From Acidimicrobiales bacterium (lineage in GTDB: Bacteria > Actinomycetota > Acidimicrobiia > Acidimicrobiales > Poriferisodalaceae): a DNA stretch of 64,000 nucleotides. Position numbers and translations under genes: made by a program. Below are positions 55,401 to 62,917 of this stretch, piece by piece (position 1 is the stretch's first letter; each line of letters starts with the position of its first letter). The stretch is taken from contig JAWKIQ010000002.1 in the NCBI GenBank assembly GCA_041394185.1, positions 558,001-622,000 on the forward strand, given 5' to 3'. The notes beneath the pieces were generated by a model. The model saw nothing but the letters and a program-made list of their open reading frames with translations, was not told the DNA's origin and made no database searches.

Positions 55401-58162
55401 CGACGTCCATAACGCTCGATGCTCCGCTGCAGAACGACCACGCCCTCGGCGAGGCCGTGGGAGTCGAGTTCGTGCAGTACCGCTGGTACTCCGACACCGA
55501 GGCCGGCACCGTGTTCTTCCACGACCACGTCGACTTCAACAACTGGTTCCACGGCCTGTTCGCAGCCCACATCATCGAGCCCGCGGGCTCTACCTGGCAC
55601 GACCCCCAGACAGGGGCCGAAGTCCGCACCGGAACGGTCGCCGACATCCACGCTCCGGCCAGCGCCAGCGTCGGGGTGGGCCAGTCGGGCAGCTTCCGTG
55701 AGTTCATGGTGTTCCTGCACAACGGAGCCAACGTCGTCGACGGACTCAACGAGTTCGCCTTCGCCACCATCAACATGCGATCGGCTCCATTGCCCGACCG
55801 TGACCCCGATTTCCCGTTCTCGTCGGTGACCAACGACGACCCGGCCACACCGGTGTTCCGCGCCTACGTCGGCGACGACGTAGTGGTCCGCAACCTCGGC
55901 GTCGTCGAGCGGGTTGGAGCGCTACGGGTGACCGGCCACCGCTATCTCGAGGACCGCTGGGATCCGAACAGTGCCGTCGAAGAAACATCTTCGGTCGGGA
56001 TCTCGGCCAGGGAAGATCTGGTGCTGATCGATGGCGCCGGTGGGTCCGCAGGCCTTCCCGGCGACTACCTCTACTACAGCACCAAAGCCCAGGACACCGA
56101 CATGGGCGCTTGGGGCATCATTCGGGTGCACGACCGAGAAGAGCCCGACCTGATGCCGCTTCCCGACGTGGCCGCGCCACCGTCCGGGAACGGCTTCCCC
56201 GACCAGACCTTCACCGGACTGGCCCCAGACGTAGCCAACAACCCCGGCGATGTGTGCCCTGGCGACGCGCCGATACGTACCTACGACATCACGGCGTTCA
56301 CCCCGCCTCTCGCCGCCGGCGAAGTCGCGACCACGGCCTTCGCGCTGACAAGCGACGTCATCGACATCCTCAATGGTGTCAAGCCGCTCGAGCCGCTTGT
56401 GCTGCGGGTCGAGGAGGGCGAGTGTCTCGAGATCACGGTGAACAACAACGCCAACCACCGCGTGGTGTTCAACGTCGGCGAGCTGACGTCGGACGTACAG
56501 CAATCGTCTGGCATGGCGGTCGGATTCAACGAGGACTCGTCCATTCCGATCTTCGGGTCTCAGGACTTCCAGTACTACGCCGATTCGGCCGATGTCGGTA
56601 TGGCGATGATCTACGACCTGAGCAACATCGAGCTGGTGCTGCTGGCAGGCGGATTCGGAGCCATCATCGTCGAACCCGCCGGCTCGACCTGGCTAGATAC
56701 GTCGACCGCCACCCCAATCGAGACCGGGCTCGAAGCCATCATCGTGAGGGCCGACGGAAGTTCGTTCCGCGAGTTCGTCGCCTTGTTCCAGGATGCCGAC
56801 GACAAGATCGGCTCCAGTTCCATGCCGTACCCGGAGTTCGTTCGTCAGCCCGCTGCCATCAACTACGCCACGGACCCGCTTCGAGATGGTGGCCGAATGG
56901 ACCTGGCAGCTACCGAACTGGCGTTCAGCACCGCAGAACACGGCGATCCGGCCAACCTGTTCGAGGCCTACGTCGGCGATGAGGTCGTGTTCAGGCTCGG
57001 GATGGCAGCCGGCATGCAGGCACACGTGTTCGGGGTGGGCGGCCATCTGTTCCCATGGGACAACGACATCACCGGATCCGACCTGCTGGCGGCCAAGGGC
57101 CTGCTGCCTGGAGAGACCTTCGACCTGGTGCTGCACAACGGGGCGGGTGGCGGTGTCGAGTCCGGCGCCGACTATCTGTTCGGCGACTACCGCATGCCAT
57201 TCCTAGAGGGAGGCATGTGGGGAATTTTGCGCACCCACGACACCGTGCAGGCCGGCCTGGCCGAACTGCCGAAGCCCGCTCTGGGGCAGCTGCGGCTGAC
57301 GACCACCCCGGCCCTGCCCACCCAGATCGTCATCGACGGAGAGCCCAGACAACGCTGGGGCCTCGACTGGATGGGCATCGAGCCGGGTGAACACGAGGTG
57401 TGCTACACCGACATCATCGGCTGGATCACGCCCGCTTGCGACACCGTGACGGTCACCTCCGGACAGATCACGACCCACGACGTCAACTTCCAGCAGGCTG
57501 GCAACCTGAGGGTCATCACCAACCCACCGGTGCCGTCGACGATCTCGATCAACGGGGTCGCCGTCGACGACTGGGGCTACTGGTCAGACGTCGCACCCGG
57601 CGACTACGAGGTGTGCTTCGGCAATGTCGCAGGCATGGACGCCCCGGCATGCGAAACCCGAACCGTGAACGCCGGTGACGCCGAGGTGGTGACGGGCGAC
57701 TTCAGCGCCAATCCGGCTGCCCCTGGGCCTGGCCCGCACGGGCTGTTGCGAGTCACCTCCAACCCACCGGTCCCGACCCAGATCTACATCGACGGCGAGC
57801 CGGTCAACCAGTGGGGTATCAGCTGGATGAAGGCCGAACCGGGTTGGCACGAGGTGTGCTTCGGTGATGTCATCGACTTCGACACGCCCAACTGTCAGAC
57901 CGTGCTGGTCGAGGTGGGTCAGACGACATTCGTCGAGGGGATGTTCCAACACCGCGGCTGGCTGCGGGTCGTGACCGATCTGCCGCATGACTCGGTGATC
58001 TATGCCAACGGAGTGCCTCGAAACAACTGGGGAATGTGGGTAGACCTTCCCCTCGGCACCTACGAGGTCTGCTTCGGTGAATCCGACGGGTTCACGCCTC
58101 CGTGCGAGACGGTGGCCGTGGCCGACGGTGTCACCACGCTGGTGACGGGCACCTGGCCCTAG
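52487..58162 (+). CDS. Giant multicopper oxidase with C-terminal four-repeat module
   Basis: This 1891-residue protein has about six N-terminal transmembrane helices (residues 15-230), then three pairs of cupredoxin domains, then four PEGA-like repeats (residues 1600-1891) ending in VTGTWP. Copper ligands are split: HVYHLHGGGDRW (from residue 533) and FHCHIGPHYVSGM (from 603) are in the first pair, and MHTHF (from 874) and FHDHVDFNNWFHGLF (from 1011) are in the second. The third pair has none. Together these make one complete type 1 plus trinuclear site. The size and six-domain layout recall MnxG-type Mn(II) oxidases; the substrate is unknown. ATG at 52487 has GGGAG five bases upstream; an earlier ATG at 52475 lacks a well-placed Shine-Dalgarno. 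Confidence 0.9.
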   Translation: MHTEPHSKTKSLDRPRPVGQESKLITAAITLVLAASVVGWQHLLHATLLVRSDDAWSAHLPHLMRDIALAIPLATVAVVSGRNISSLVDRSGRPWPRAALTSLIFSMTMLIGVPIHGKIDAAFGGHVETGPWLSHAIRDALVGQLVAFPLLVLAIYACTNPAEVLTRRMVVRAAAVTTAVCALAVAGAGGIVVVASGTILVMLVSVERPTATRIALAGALMAGSLALPGPIGLSDPSPAAAAVDADGCEVGANVRTYDVAAINVDMVLNRFGDHDPTAMMYVLENRIADVRAQEASGEVTPGLRKDPIQALVIRANVGECLEINFRNDLAIDASMNVIGLPYTAANGAGFVGLNPDTLAAPGATLTYRFSIPSDPAVEGAYTFHSMNDPRQTMAHGLFGTLVIEPAGSIYLDPEDSSVQIESGWEAIIVDPRGVDFREFVINMHEVGDEIFEVLDANDNPLPLVDDITGSYRPASRALNYRSEPFRNRLGLGADKSLAYSSYTFGDPATPIPRSYLGEPTKTRLTHPGSEMFHVYHLHGGGDRWPRNPGASTSNFASGLDKQQPADVQSTHLDSQAVGPGETFNLEHACGAGGCQQAAGDFLFHCHIGPHYVSGMWSFWRVFDTQQADLAVMPPDAGYLPPPVAAAGNSIDLIGTVIDGQTLVPAIDADLPSELAIEDYVASLLPPQGVRIDDQDATVWDWTIEYVGGDPRQPLVLGEPDDTTVWPNYESPTPGVRPEVQFNLSNGRYAWPLFRPHLNQRPPFSPNGHSGTPWLGSDVTGTRPDGLCPTDTQVPGRRILDYPVTAIDVPIPITDAVTDPLGMLYALSEDVDEIRAGTQTAEPLVLRSNVGDCIDVILTSEQEDVNHGDFAKVNMHTHFVQFDPQASDGVITGMSYEQSVRPYESENRTLTAAAGVGDTVIAVTNTDRLRVGISIGVGLGEGMCDPATGAPVADPDNADRACTEIRNIVALTPTSITLDAPLQNDHALGEAVGVEFVQYRWYSDTEAGTVFFHDHVDFNNWFHGLFAAHIIEPAGSTWHDPQTGAEVRTGTVADIHAPASASVGVGQSGSFREFMVFLHNGANVVDGLNEFAFATINMRSAPLPDRDPDFPFSSVTNDDPATPVFRAYVGDDVVVRNLGVVERVGALRVTGHRYLEDRWDPNSAVEETSSVGISAREDLVLIDGAGGSAGLPGDYLYYSTKAQDTDMGAWGIIRVHDREEPDLMPLPDVAAPPSGNGFPDQTFTGLAPDVANNPGDVCPGDAPIRTYDITAFTPPLAAGEVATTAFALTSDVIDILNGVKPLEPLVLRVEEGECLEITVNNNANHRVVFNVGELTSDVQQSSGMAVGFNEDSSIPIFGSQDFQYYADSADVGMAMIYDLSNIELVLLAGGFGAIIVEPAGSTWLDTSTATPIETGLEAIIVRADGSSFREFVALFQDADDKIGSSSMPYPEFVRQPAAINYATDPLRDGGRMDLAATELAFSTAEHGDPANLFEAYVGDEVVFRLGMAAGMQAHVFGVGGHLFPWDNDITGSDLLAAKGLLPGETFDLVLHNGAGGGVESGADYLFGDYRMPFLEGGMWGILRTHDTVQAGLAELPKPALGQLRLTTTPALPTQIVIDGEPRQRWGLDWMGIEPGEHEVCYTDIIGWITPACDTVTVTSGQITTHDVNFQQAGNLRVITNPPVPSTISINGVAVDDWGYWSDVAPGDYEVCFGNVAGMDAPACETRTVNAGDAEVVTGDFSANPAAPGPGPHGLLRVTSNPPVPTQIYIDGEPVNQWGISWMKAEPGWHEVCFGDVIDFDTPNCQTVLVEVGQTTFVEGMFQHRGWLRVVTDLPHDSVIYANGVPRNNWGMWVDLPLGTYEVCFGESDGFTPPCETVAVADGVTTLVTGTWP
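57284..58159 (+). repeat. Four-repeat C-terminal module of the multicopper oxidase
   Basis: Repeats start GQLRLTTTPALPT, GNLRVITNPPVPS, GLLRVTSNPPVPT and GWLRVVTDLPHDS, each with WG (WGLDW, WGYW, WGISW, WGMW) and a Cys pair. The linker NPAAPGPGPH separates repeats 2 and 3. The order and Cys spacing match the peroxidase and metallopeptidase modules. Confidence 0.88.
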
Positions 58163-58166
58163 ACCC

Positions 58167-58319
58167 CTAATCGCCCTCGGCTGGGGCCTCGGCAGCTTTG
58201 CGCTTCGCGTACCTGCTGAGGCCCCACAAGATTGCGATGGCGATGACCAGTGGAGCCCCGTACAGCAGCACCTCGTCCCAGCCCCCCTGGTGGGACAACA
58301 AAACGGCGAGCGAAGGCAT
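58167..58319 (-). CDS. Small single-helix membrane protein (50 residues)
   Basis: This short frame starts MPSLAVLLSHQGGWDEVLLY and continues through a clear transmembrane helix (APLVIAIAILWGLSRYAKR) into a basic then acidic tail (KAAEAPAEGD). Hydrophobicity, a positively charged flank and a tidy stop support a real gene, but no strong Shine-Dalgarno is visible. It lies convergent to the multicopper oxidase gene, with stops four bases apart. Function unknown. Confidence 0.6.
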   Translation of the reverse strand: MPSLAVLLSHQGGWDEVLLYGAPLVIAIAILWGLSRYAKRKAAEAPAEGD

Positions 58320-58365
58320 ACAACACTTGGTCGGCTGCTACCAGGGTTCGATAAGCGGGCTGATG

Positions 58366-58680
58366 TCAGGTCTTGTTGTCAGCCATCACCGCGCGGGCAA
58401 GCTCCGAGATCAGCGCCGCTATCAATCCGATTCCGACCAGAACGTAGAACACGGTGAACAGACGACCGCCCTGTGTCTGAGGTGAAACGTCGCCGTAGCC
58501 GACAGTGGTCAAGGTCATGACGGTCAGATAAAGCGAGTCGACCCAAGTCAGATCCTCCACCCGCTGGTAGAACACCGTTCCGCCCACGACGGTCAACAAC
58601 GCAGTTCCGGCGAGACCTCGAGCCGCCGGGTCGGCCACGAGCGCTCGAAGCGCCCTGATGAACACGGGAGCAGCAATCAC
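58366..58680 (-). CDS. Two-helix potassium channel (Ion_trans_2)
   Basis: This 104-residue protein has two helices (ALLTVVGGTVFYQ, FTVFYVLVGIGLIAALIS) around the selectivity-filter segment TLTTVGYGDVSPQT. The layout is that of minimal prokaryotic K+ channels; tetramerisation is expected. No cytoplasmic RCK domain is present, so gating is unclear. Confidence 0.9.
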   Translation of the reverse strand: MIAAPVFIRALRALVADPAARGLAGTALLTVVGGTVFYQRVEDLTWVDSLYLTVMTLTTVGYGDVSPQTQGGRLFTVFYVLVGIGLIAALISELARAVMADNKT

Positions 58681-58773
58681 GGGACCTCCTGAGGTGAATG
58701 TCTCGGGCAGGAGCGTAGAACGCTGAGAAATGGGCGTCAGCGCCGTGTCGCAGCCTCGCTAGCCTTGCCTGTC

Positions 58774-61524
58774 ATGACCTATGACCATCGGGCGATCGAG
58801 ACCAGCTGGCAACAGCGCTGGGAAGCCGACGGCCTCTACGCGAGCACCGTCGACTGGGACAAGCCGAAGCACTACGCGCTCACGATGCTTCCCTACCCCT
58901 CGGGCGACCTGCACATGGGTCACTGGTATGCGATGACACCGTCCGACGCCCGGGCGCGCTACATGCGCATGAAGGGCTACAACGTGTTGTTCCCCATGGG
59001 GTTCGACGCCTTTGGCCTGCCCGCCGAGAACGCGGCGGTCACCCGCGGAATTCACCCGGCCAACTGGACATGGCCGAACATCGAGCGCATGCGCGTCCAG
59101 ATGAAGTCGATGGGCGCGATGTTCGACTGGAACCGTGAAGCCATCTCGTGCGATCCGGCCTACTACAAGTGGACCCAGTGGCTGTTCGCCCAGATGTTCG
59201 AAAACGGAATCGCCTACCGCGGCAAGGCCATGGTCAACTGGTCGCCGACCCTCCAGACGGTGCTGGCAAACGAGCAGGTCATAGACGGGGTCGACGAGCG
59301 CACCGGCCAGCCCGTCATTCAGCAGTTGATGGAGCAGTGGTTCTTCCGCATCACCGACTACGCCGACGAACTGCTCGACTTCCACTCGATCGACTGGCCT
59401 GACAACATCGTCGCCCAGCAGACCAACTGGATCGGCCGCTCCGAGGGGGCCAAGGTCGATTTCGACACCCCCGCGGGTCCGCTGACGGTGTTCACCACAC
59501 GCCCAGACACCCTGTGGGGCGCCACGTTCATGGTCCTGGCACCAGAGCACGACCTGGTCGATGCGCTGACCACGCCCGAGCAACAACAAGCCGTGCAGAC
59601 CTACGTCGAGGCAGCCAGCCGCCGAAGCGAGCTCGAGCGCCTCGAAGGCGCCGACGTGAAGACCGGGGTATTCACCGGCGGCTATGCGACCAACCCCGTC
59701 AACGGCGCACAGGTTCCGGTTTGGGTAGCCGACTATGTGCTGGTCTCATACGGCACTGGTGCGATCATGGCCGTTCCAGCGCACGATCAGCGAGATTTCG
59801 AGTTCGCCCGCACGTTTGGGCTCGACGTGGTTCCGGTGATTCAACCGGCCGGCCAGGAGCCACTCGACGGTGCGACGATGGCCGAGGCGTTCGTGGGCCC
59901 CGGCACGATGGTCAACAGCGGTCCACTCGATGGGGTCGAGGTCACCGAGGCCAAAGGCCGCTCCAACCCGTCGATATCGGCAGCCATCGATTGGCTCGTC
60001 GAACACGATGCCGGAGATGAGCACGTCAACTACCGCATACGCGACTGGCTCATCGGCCGGCAGCGGTACTGGGGCTCTCCAACACCTGTGCTGCACCGTG
60101 ACGATGGCGGCATCGAGACCGTGCCCCTCGAGCGGTTGCCGGTGGTGCTTCCAGAAGACGTCGCCTTCGACGGAGGGCGGAGCCCACTGCACGACCATCC
60201 CGATTACACCGACGCGGTCGCCTCCGACGGCACACACGCCCGCCGCGAGACCGACACCCTCGATACCTTCATGTGCTCGTCGTGGTACTGGTTCCGCTAC
60301 CTGTCACCGCATCTGGACACCGCGGCCTTCGATCCCGAGGAGGCCGCATACTGGCTGCCGGTCGACACCTACACCGGCGGCGCCGAGCACGCGGTCATGC
60401 ACCTGTTGTACGCACGCTTCTTCGTCAAGGCCATGCGCGACATCGGGGTCTTCGACGAAACCATCGAAACCATGCGCGCCCATGGCCGCGACCCCGAGGG
60501 CTTGTTCGACGAGCCGTTCATGATGCTTCGCAACCAGGGCCAGATCCTTGGCGAAGAGCGCACAGGCGACAGGCTGGTCGTCGAGGGCACCCGCGACGGC
60601 AATCGCATCGTGGCCACATCGGTCGTGGTCGACCCGGAGGCCGCCGATGGCTCGGGCATGCTGGTTGGCGAGTTGATGCGCCGCACAGAGAACGTGCTGC
60701 AGGTGGCTGGGCCCGATGGCCTGGTGACCGTCGAGGTTCCCGCGGCCGCAACCGTCGAGATCGCGTCGATTCCTGGCACCAACGACGTCAACCAGCTCAA
60801 GCATCACCTCGAGATTCAGCGAATGTCGAAGTCGAAGGGCAATGTCGTAAACCCCGACGAGCTGGTGGTCGAGTATGGCGCCGACACGGTTCGCACGTAC
60901 CTGATGTTCGCCTTCGAGTGGCAAAAGGGCGGGCCCTGGGACAGCCACAACATCATCGGCAGCCGGCGCTTCATCGAGGACGTATGGAAGATCGGCACCC
61001 ACGAGTATGTGCCTGGCGATGTCACCGAAGAAGCCACGGCGACCTTGCGCCGAAAGGTCCATCAGACCATCCAGCGCGTCGATTCGGACCTCGAGGCGTT
61101 CAAGTGGAACACAGCGGTGGCGGCCTTGATGACGCTGCGCAACGACCTGACGGAGGCGCGGCGCGCCGGCGCGGTCACCGAGCAGGCCTGGAACGAGGGC
61201 GTCGAGACGCTTCTGAAGCTTCTTGCGCCCATCGCACCCCACATCACCGAAGAGCTGTGGGCAGGTCGCGGCCACGTTGGGTCCATTCACCTGGAACCCT
61301 TCCCCGAAGCCGACGCCGACATCGCTCGTGAAGACACGGTGACGATGGTGATTCAGGTGAACGGCAAGGTCCGTGATCGTCTGGACGTGGCGGCCGACAT
61401 CGATGCGAGCGCGGCCGAGGCCGCGGCCATGGCGTCGTCGCGTATCCAGGAACTGACCGCCGACATGACAGTTCGCAAGGTCATCGTCAGACCACCGAAC
61501 CTGGTGAACATCGTCGCCAACTGA
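58774..61524 (+). CDS. leuS: Leucine--tRNA ligase
   Basis: This 916-residue class I synthetase has the HIGH-type motif HMGH (residues 47-50), a CP1 editing domain (TVFTTRPDTLWGATF, VPAHDQRDFEFA), the KMSKS-type RMSKS at 683-687, and a C-terminal anticodon-binding and extension domain (VIQVNGKVRDRLDV). ATG at 58774 is chosen because a TAGCCT box ends 8 bases before it and no Shine-Dalgarno is seen. Confidence 0.97.
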   Translation: MTYDHRAIETSWQQRWEADGLYASTVDWDKPKHYALTMLPYPSGDLHMGHWYAMTPSDARARYMRMKGYNVLFPMGFDAFGLPAENAAVTRGIHPANWTWPNIERMRVQMKSMGAMFDWNREAISCDPAYYKWTQWLFAQMFENGIAYRGKAMVNWSPTLQTVLANEQVIDGVDERTGQPVIQQLMEQWFFRITDYADELLDFHSIDWPDNIVAQQTNWIGRSEGAKVDFDTPAGPLTVFTTRPDTLWGATFMVLAPEHDLVDALTTPEQQQAVQTYVEAASRRSELERLEGADVKTGVFTGGYATNPVNGAQVPVWVADYVLVSYGTGAIMAVPAHDQRDFEFARTFGLDVVPVIQPAGQEPLDGATMAEAFVGPGTMVNSGPLDGVEVTEAKGRSNPSISAAIDWLVEHDAGDEHVNYRIRDWLIGRQRYWGSPTPVLHRDDGGIETVPLERLPVVLPEDVAFDGGRSPLHDHPDYTDAVASDGTHARRETDTLDTFMCSSWYWFRYLSPHLDTAAFDPEEAAYWLPVDTYTGGAEHAVMHLLYARFFVKAMRDIGVFDETIETMRAHGRDPEGLFDEPFMMLRNQGQILGEERTGDRLVVEGTRDGNRIVATSVVVDPEAADGSGMLVGELMRRTENVLQVAGPDGLVTVEVPAAATVEIASIPGTNDVNQLKHHLEIQRMSKSKGNVVNPDELVVEYGADTVRTYLMFAFEWQKGGPWDSHNIIGSRRFIEDVWKIGTHEYVPGDVTEEATATLRRKVHQTIQRVDSDLEAFKWNTAVAALMTLRNDLTEARRAGAVTEQAWNEGVETLLKLLAPIAPHITEELWAGRGHVGSIHLEPFPEADADIAREDTVTMVIQVNGKVRDRLDVAADIDASAAEAAAMASSRIQELTADMTVRKVIVRPPNLVNIVAN

Positions 61525-61530
61525 TGGCGA

Positions 61531-62880
61531 TCAGATCGTTGCCAGCTCCAGCTCTGCCTCGTCGGGTCGCTGGCTGGCAACGGCCAGGAGCCTGCCGGCT
61601 GCGCGCTCGCGCTGGTGCAAAATCGCGGCGACGGCGGTGAACGCGGCAATCAGAACCAGAACCCGCGGCCACTCGATGGCGGCGTCTACGTAGTCGTTGA
61701 TTCCGAAGTCGGTGGCGAAGACGCGCTCGATGGTCCAAATCGACGACACCGTCGCCAACACGATTGAGCCGGCCAAGAAGAACGGCCGGTAGTACGAGGT
61801 TCGGCGGAGCAGGAACAGGCCGGGGAACACCAGCAAGATGATGACCGCCTGGCCGAACTCGATGCCCACGTTGCGGCCCAGGAGCGATACGAGCTGGGTC
61901 GAGCGACTGACGTCGAGGCCAGAAACGAGACCCGCGAAGCCCATGCCGTGGAAGAGCCCGAACGCAAAGGCGATCAACCATTCGCGGTTTGCTGCGATCG
62001 GATGGAGGTTGTGCAGCGCCGCCACAGCGATCGACAGCGCGATCAGGGACTCCACAAAGCGAGAAGGAGGCAAGGGCAAGATATCGAGACCCGCCAAAGT
62101 GAAGGTGATCGAGTGGGCGATCGTGAACATGGTGGCGATCTTCAGAACTCGCCACAGGGCAGACCCAAAGCCGTGCCCAGGCTGCCACGTTGCGCCGAAC
62201 ACCAGGACCGAGGGCAGCAGCAACACGAGAATGAAGAAGATGTGGTCTGGACCCGTGCGGATGTGATCGAGCCCCAGTTGGGTGCTCGCCGTGAAGTTCG
62301 ACCAGTTGCTGGTGTCGCCGAGGTCGACATCTCGACTGCGGTTCGACCTGTCGAAGGCGACCAGGGCCTCGGACTCGTTGTCGAAGGTTCCAGCGGCCCA
62401 GTCGTTCTCGATCAGGAGCAATCCGACCCTGTCGGGTACCTCATCGAAGAAGGGGTCGAAGGTGACTTCGAGGTCGCGAGGCACCGACGCTTCGGGGACC
62501 ACGACCTCGAAGGCCAACTGGACGTAGTTGAAGTCTGGGGTGTTGTTGGGGAACAGCAGCGAGGCCTCGCCGAACTCGATCTGCCACTGCCGCCCCTCAG
62601 CACCGATCTGGAGATGCTGATCTGTGTAGGCGATGAGTTCTTCGAGACTTTCGTTGACTCGTTCGAGAACCACATCGCCGCGGCCCTCGAGATCGATCCC
62701 GAACACCTGCTCCACGTCGACGAACGCGAGCTCGACTCGACCAGACAGGCTCGACTCGGACACGCTCAGGTACACGTAGGCCTCGTCGGCGTCGTGAGCG
62801 CCCGCTGCCGGTGCAAACACCAGCACCGAGACAGCGGTCATCAACAGACCCAGTAGGGCCAGAGCTTGACGCTTAACCAT
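61531..62880 (-). CDS. HupE/UreJ-family membrane protein
   Basis: This 449-residue protein has a signal peptide (LALLGLLMTAVSVLVF, then AAGAHDADEAYVYL), an extracytoplasmic beta-rich domain of about 170 residues, and a C-terminal membrane domain of six to seven helices. The latter opens with the family signature LGLDHIRTGPDHIFFILVLLL and has LFHGMGFAGLV later. HupE/UreJ proteins are implicated in metal (usually nickel) transport. No hydrogenase or urease genes are nearby, so the role here is unclear. ATG at 62880 (MVKRQALA) gives a proper signal peptide. It lies 37 bases downstream of the acyl-CoA dehydrogenase gene. Confidence 0.86.
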   Translation of the reverse strand: MVKRQALALLGLLMTAVSVLVFAPAAGAHDADEAYVYLSVSESSLSGRVELAFVDVEQVFGIDLEGRGDVVLERVNESLEELIAYTDQHLQIGAEGRQWQIEFGEASLLFPNNTPDFNYVQLAFEVVVPEASVPRDLEVTFDPFFDEVPDRVGLLLIENDWAAGTFDNESEALVAFDRSNRSRDVDLGDTSNWSNFTASTQLGLDHIRTGPDHIFFILVLLLPSVLVFGATWQPGHGFGSALWRVLKIATMFTIAHSITFTLAGLDILPLPPSRFVESLIALSIAVAALHNLHPIAANREWLIAFAFGLFHGMGFAGLVSGLDVSRSTQLVSLLGRNVGIEFGQAVIILLVFPGLFLLRRTSYYRPFFLAGSIVLATVSSIWTIERVFATDFGINDYVDAAIEWPRVLVLIAAFTAVAAILHQRERAAGRLLAVASQRPDEAELELATI

Positions 62881-62917
62881 TGCAGATTTCTCCTGTCGGT
62901 TCGGCCGACGCGAGTGA

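Noticed and set aside
53735..55720. 661-codon minus-strand frame inside the multicopper oxidase gene
   Set aside because: The plus-strand frame carries clear copper motifs; the minus frame has no recognisable domain or start signal.
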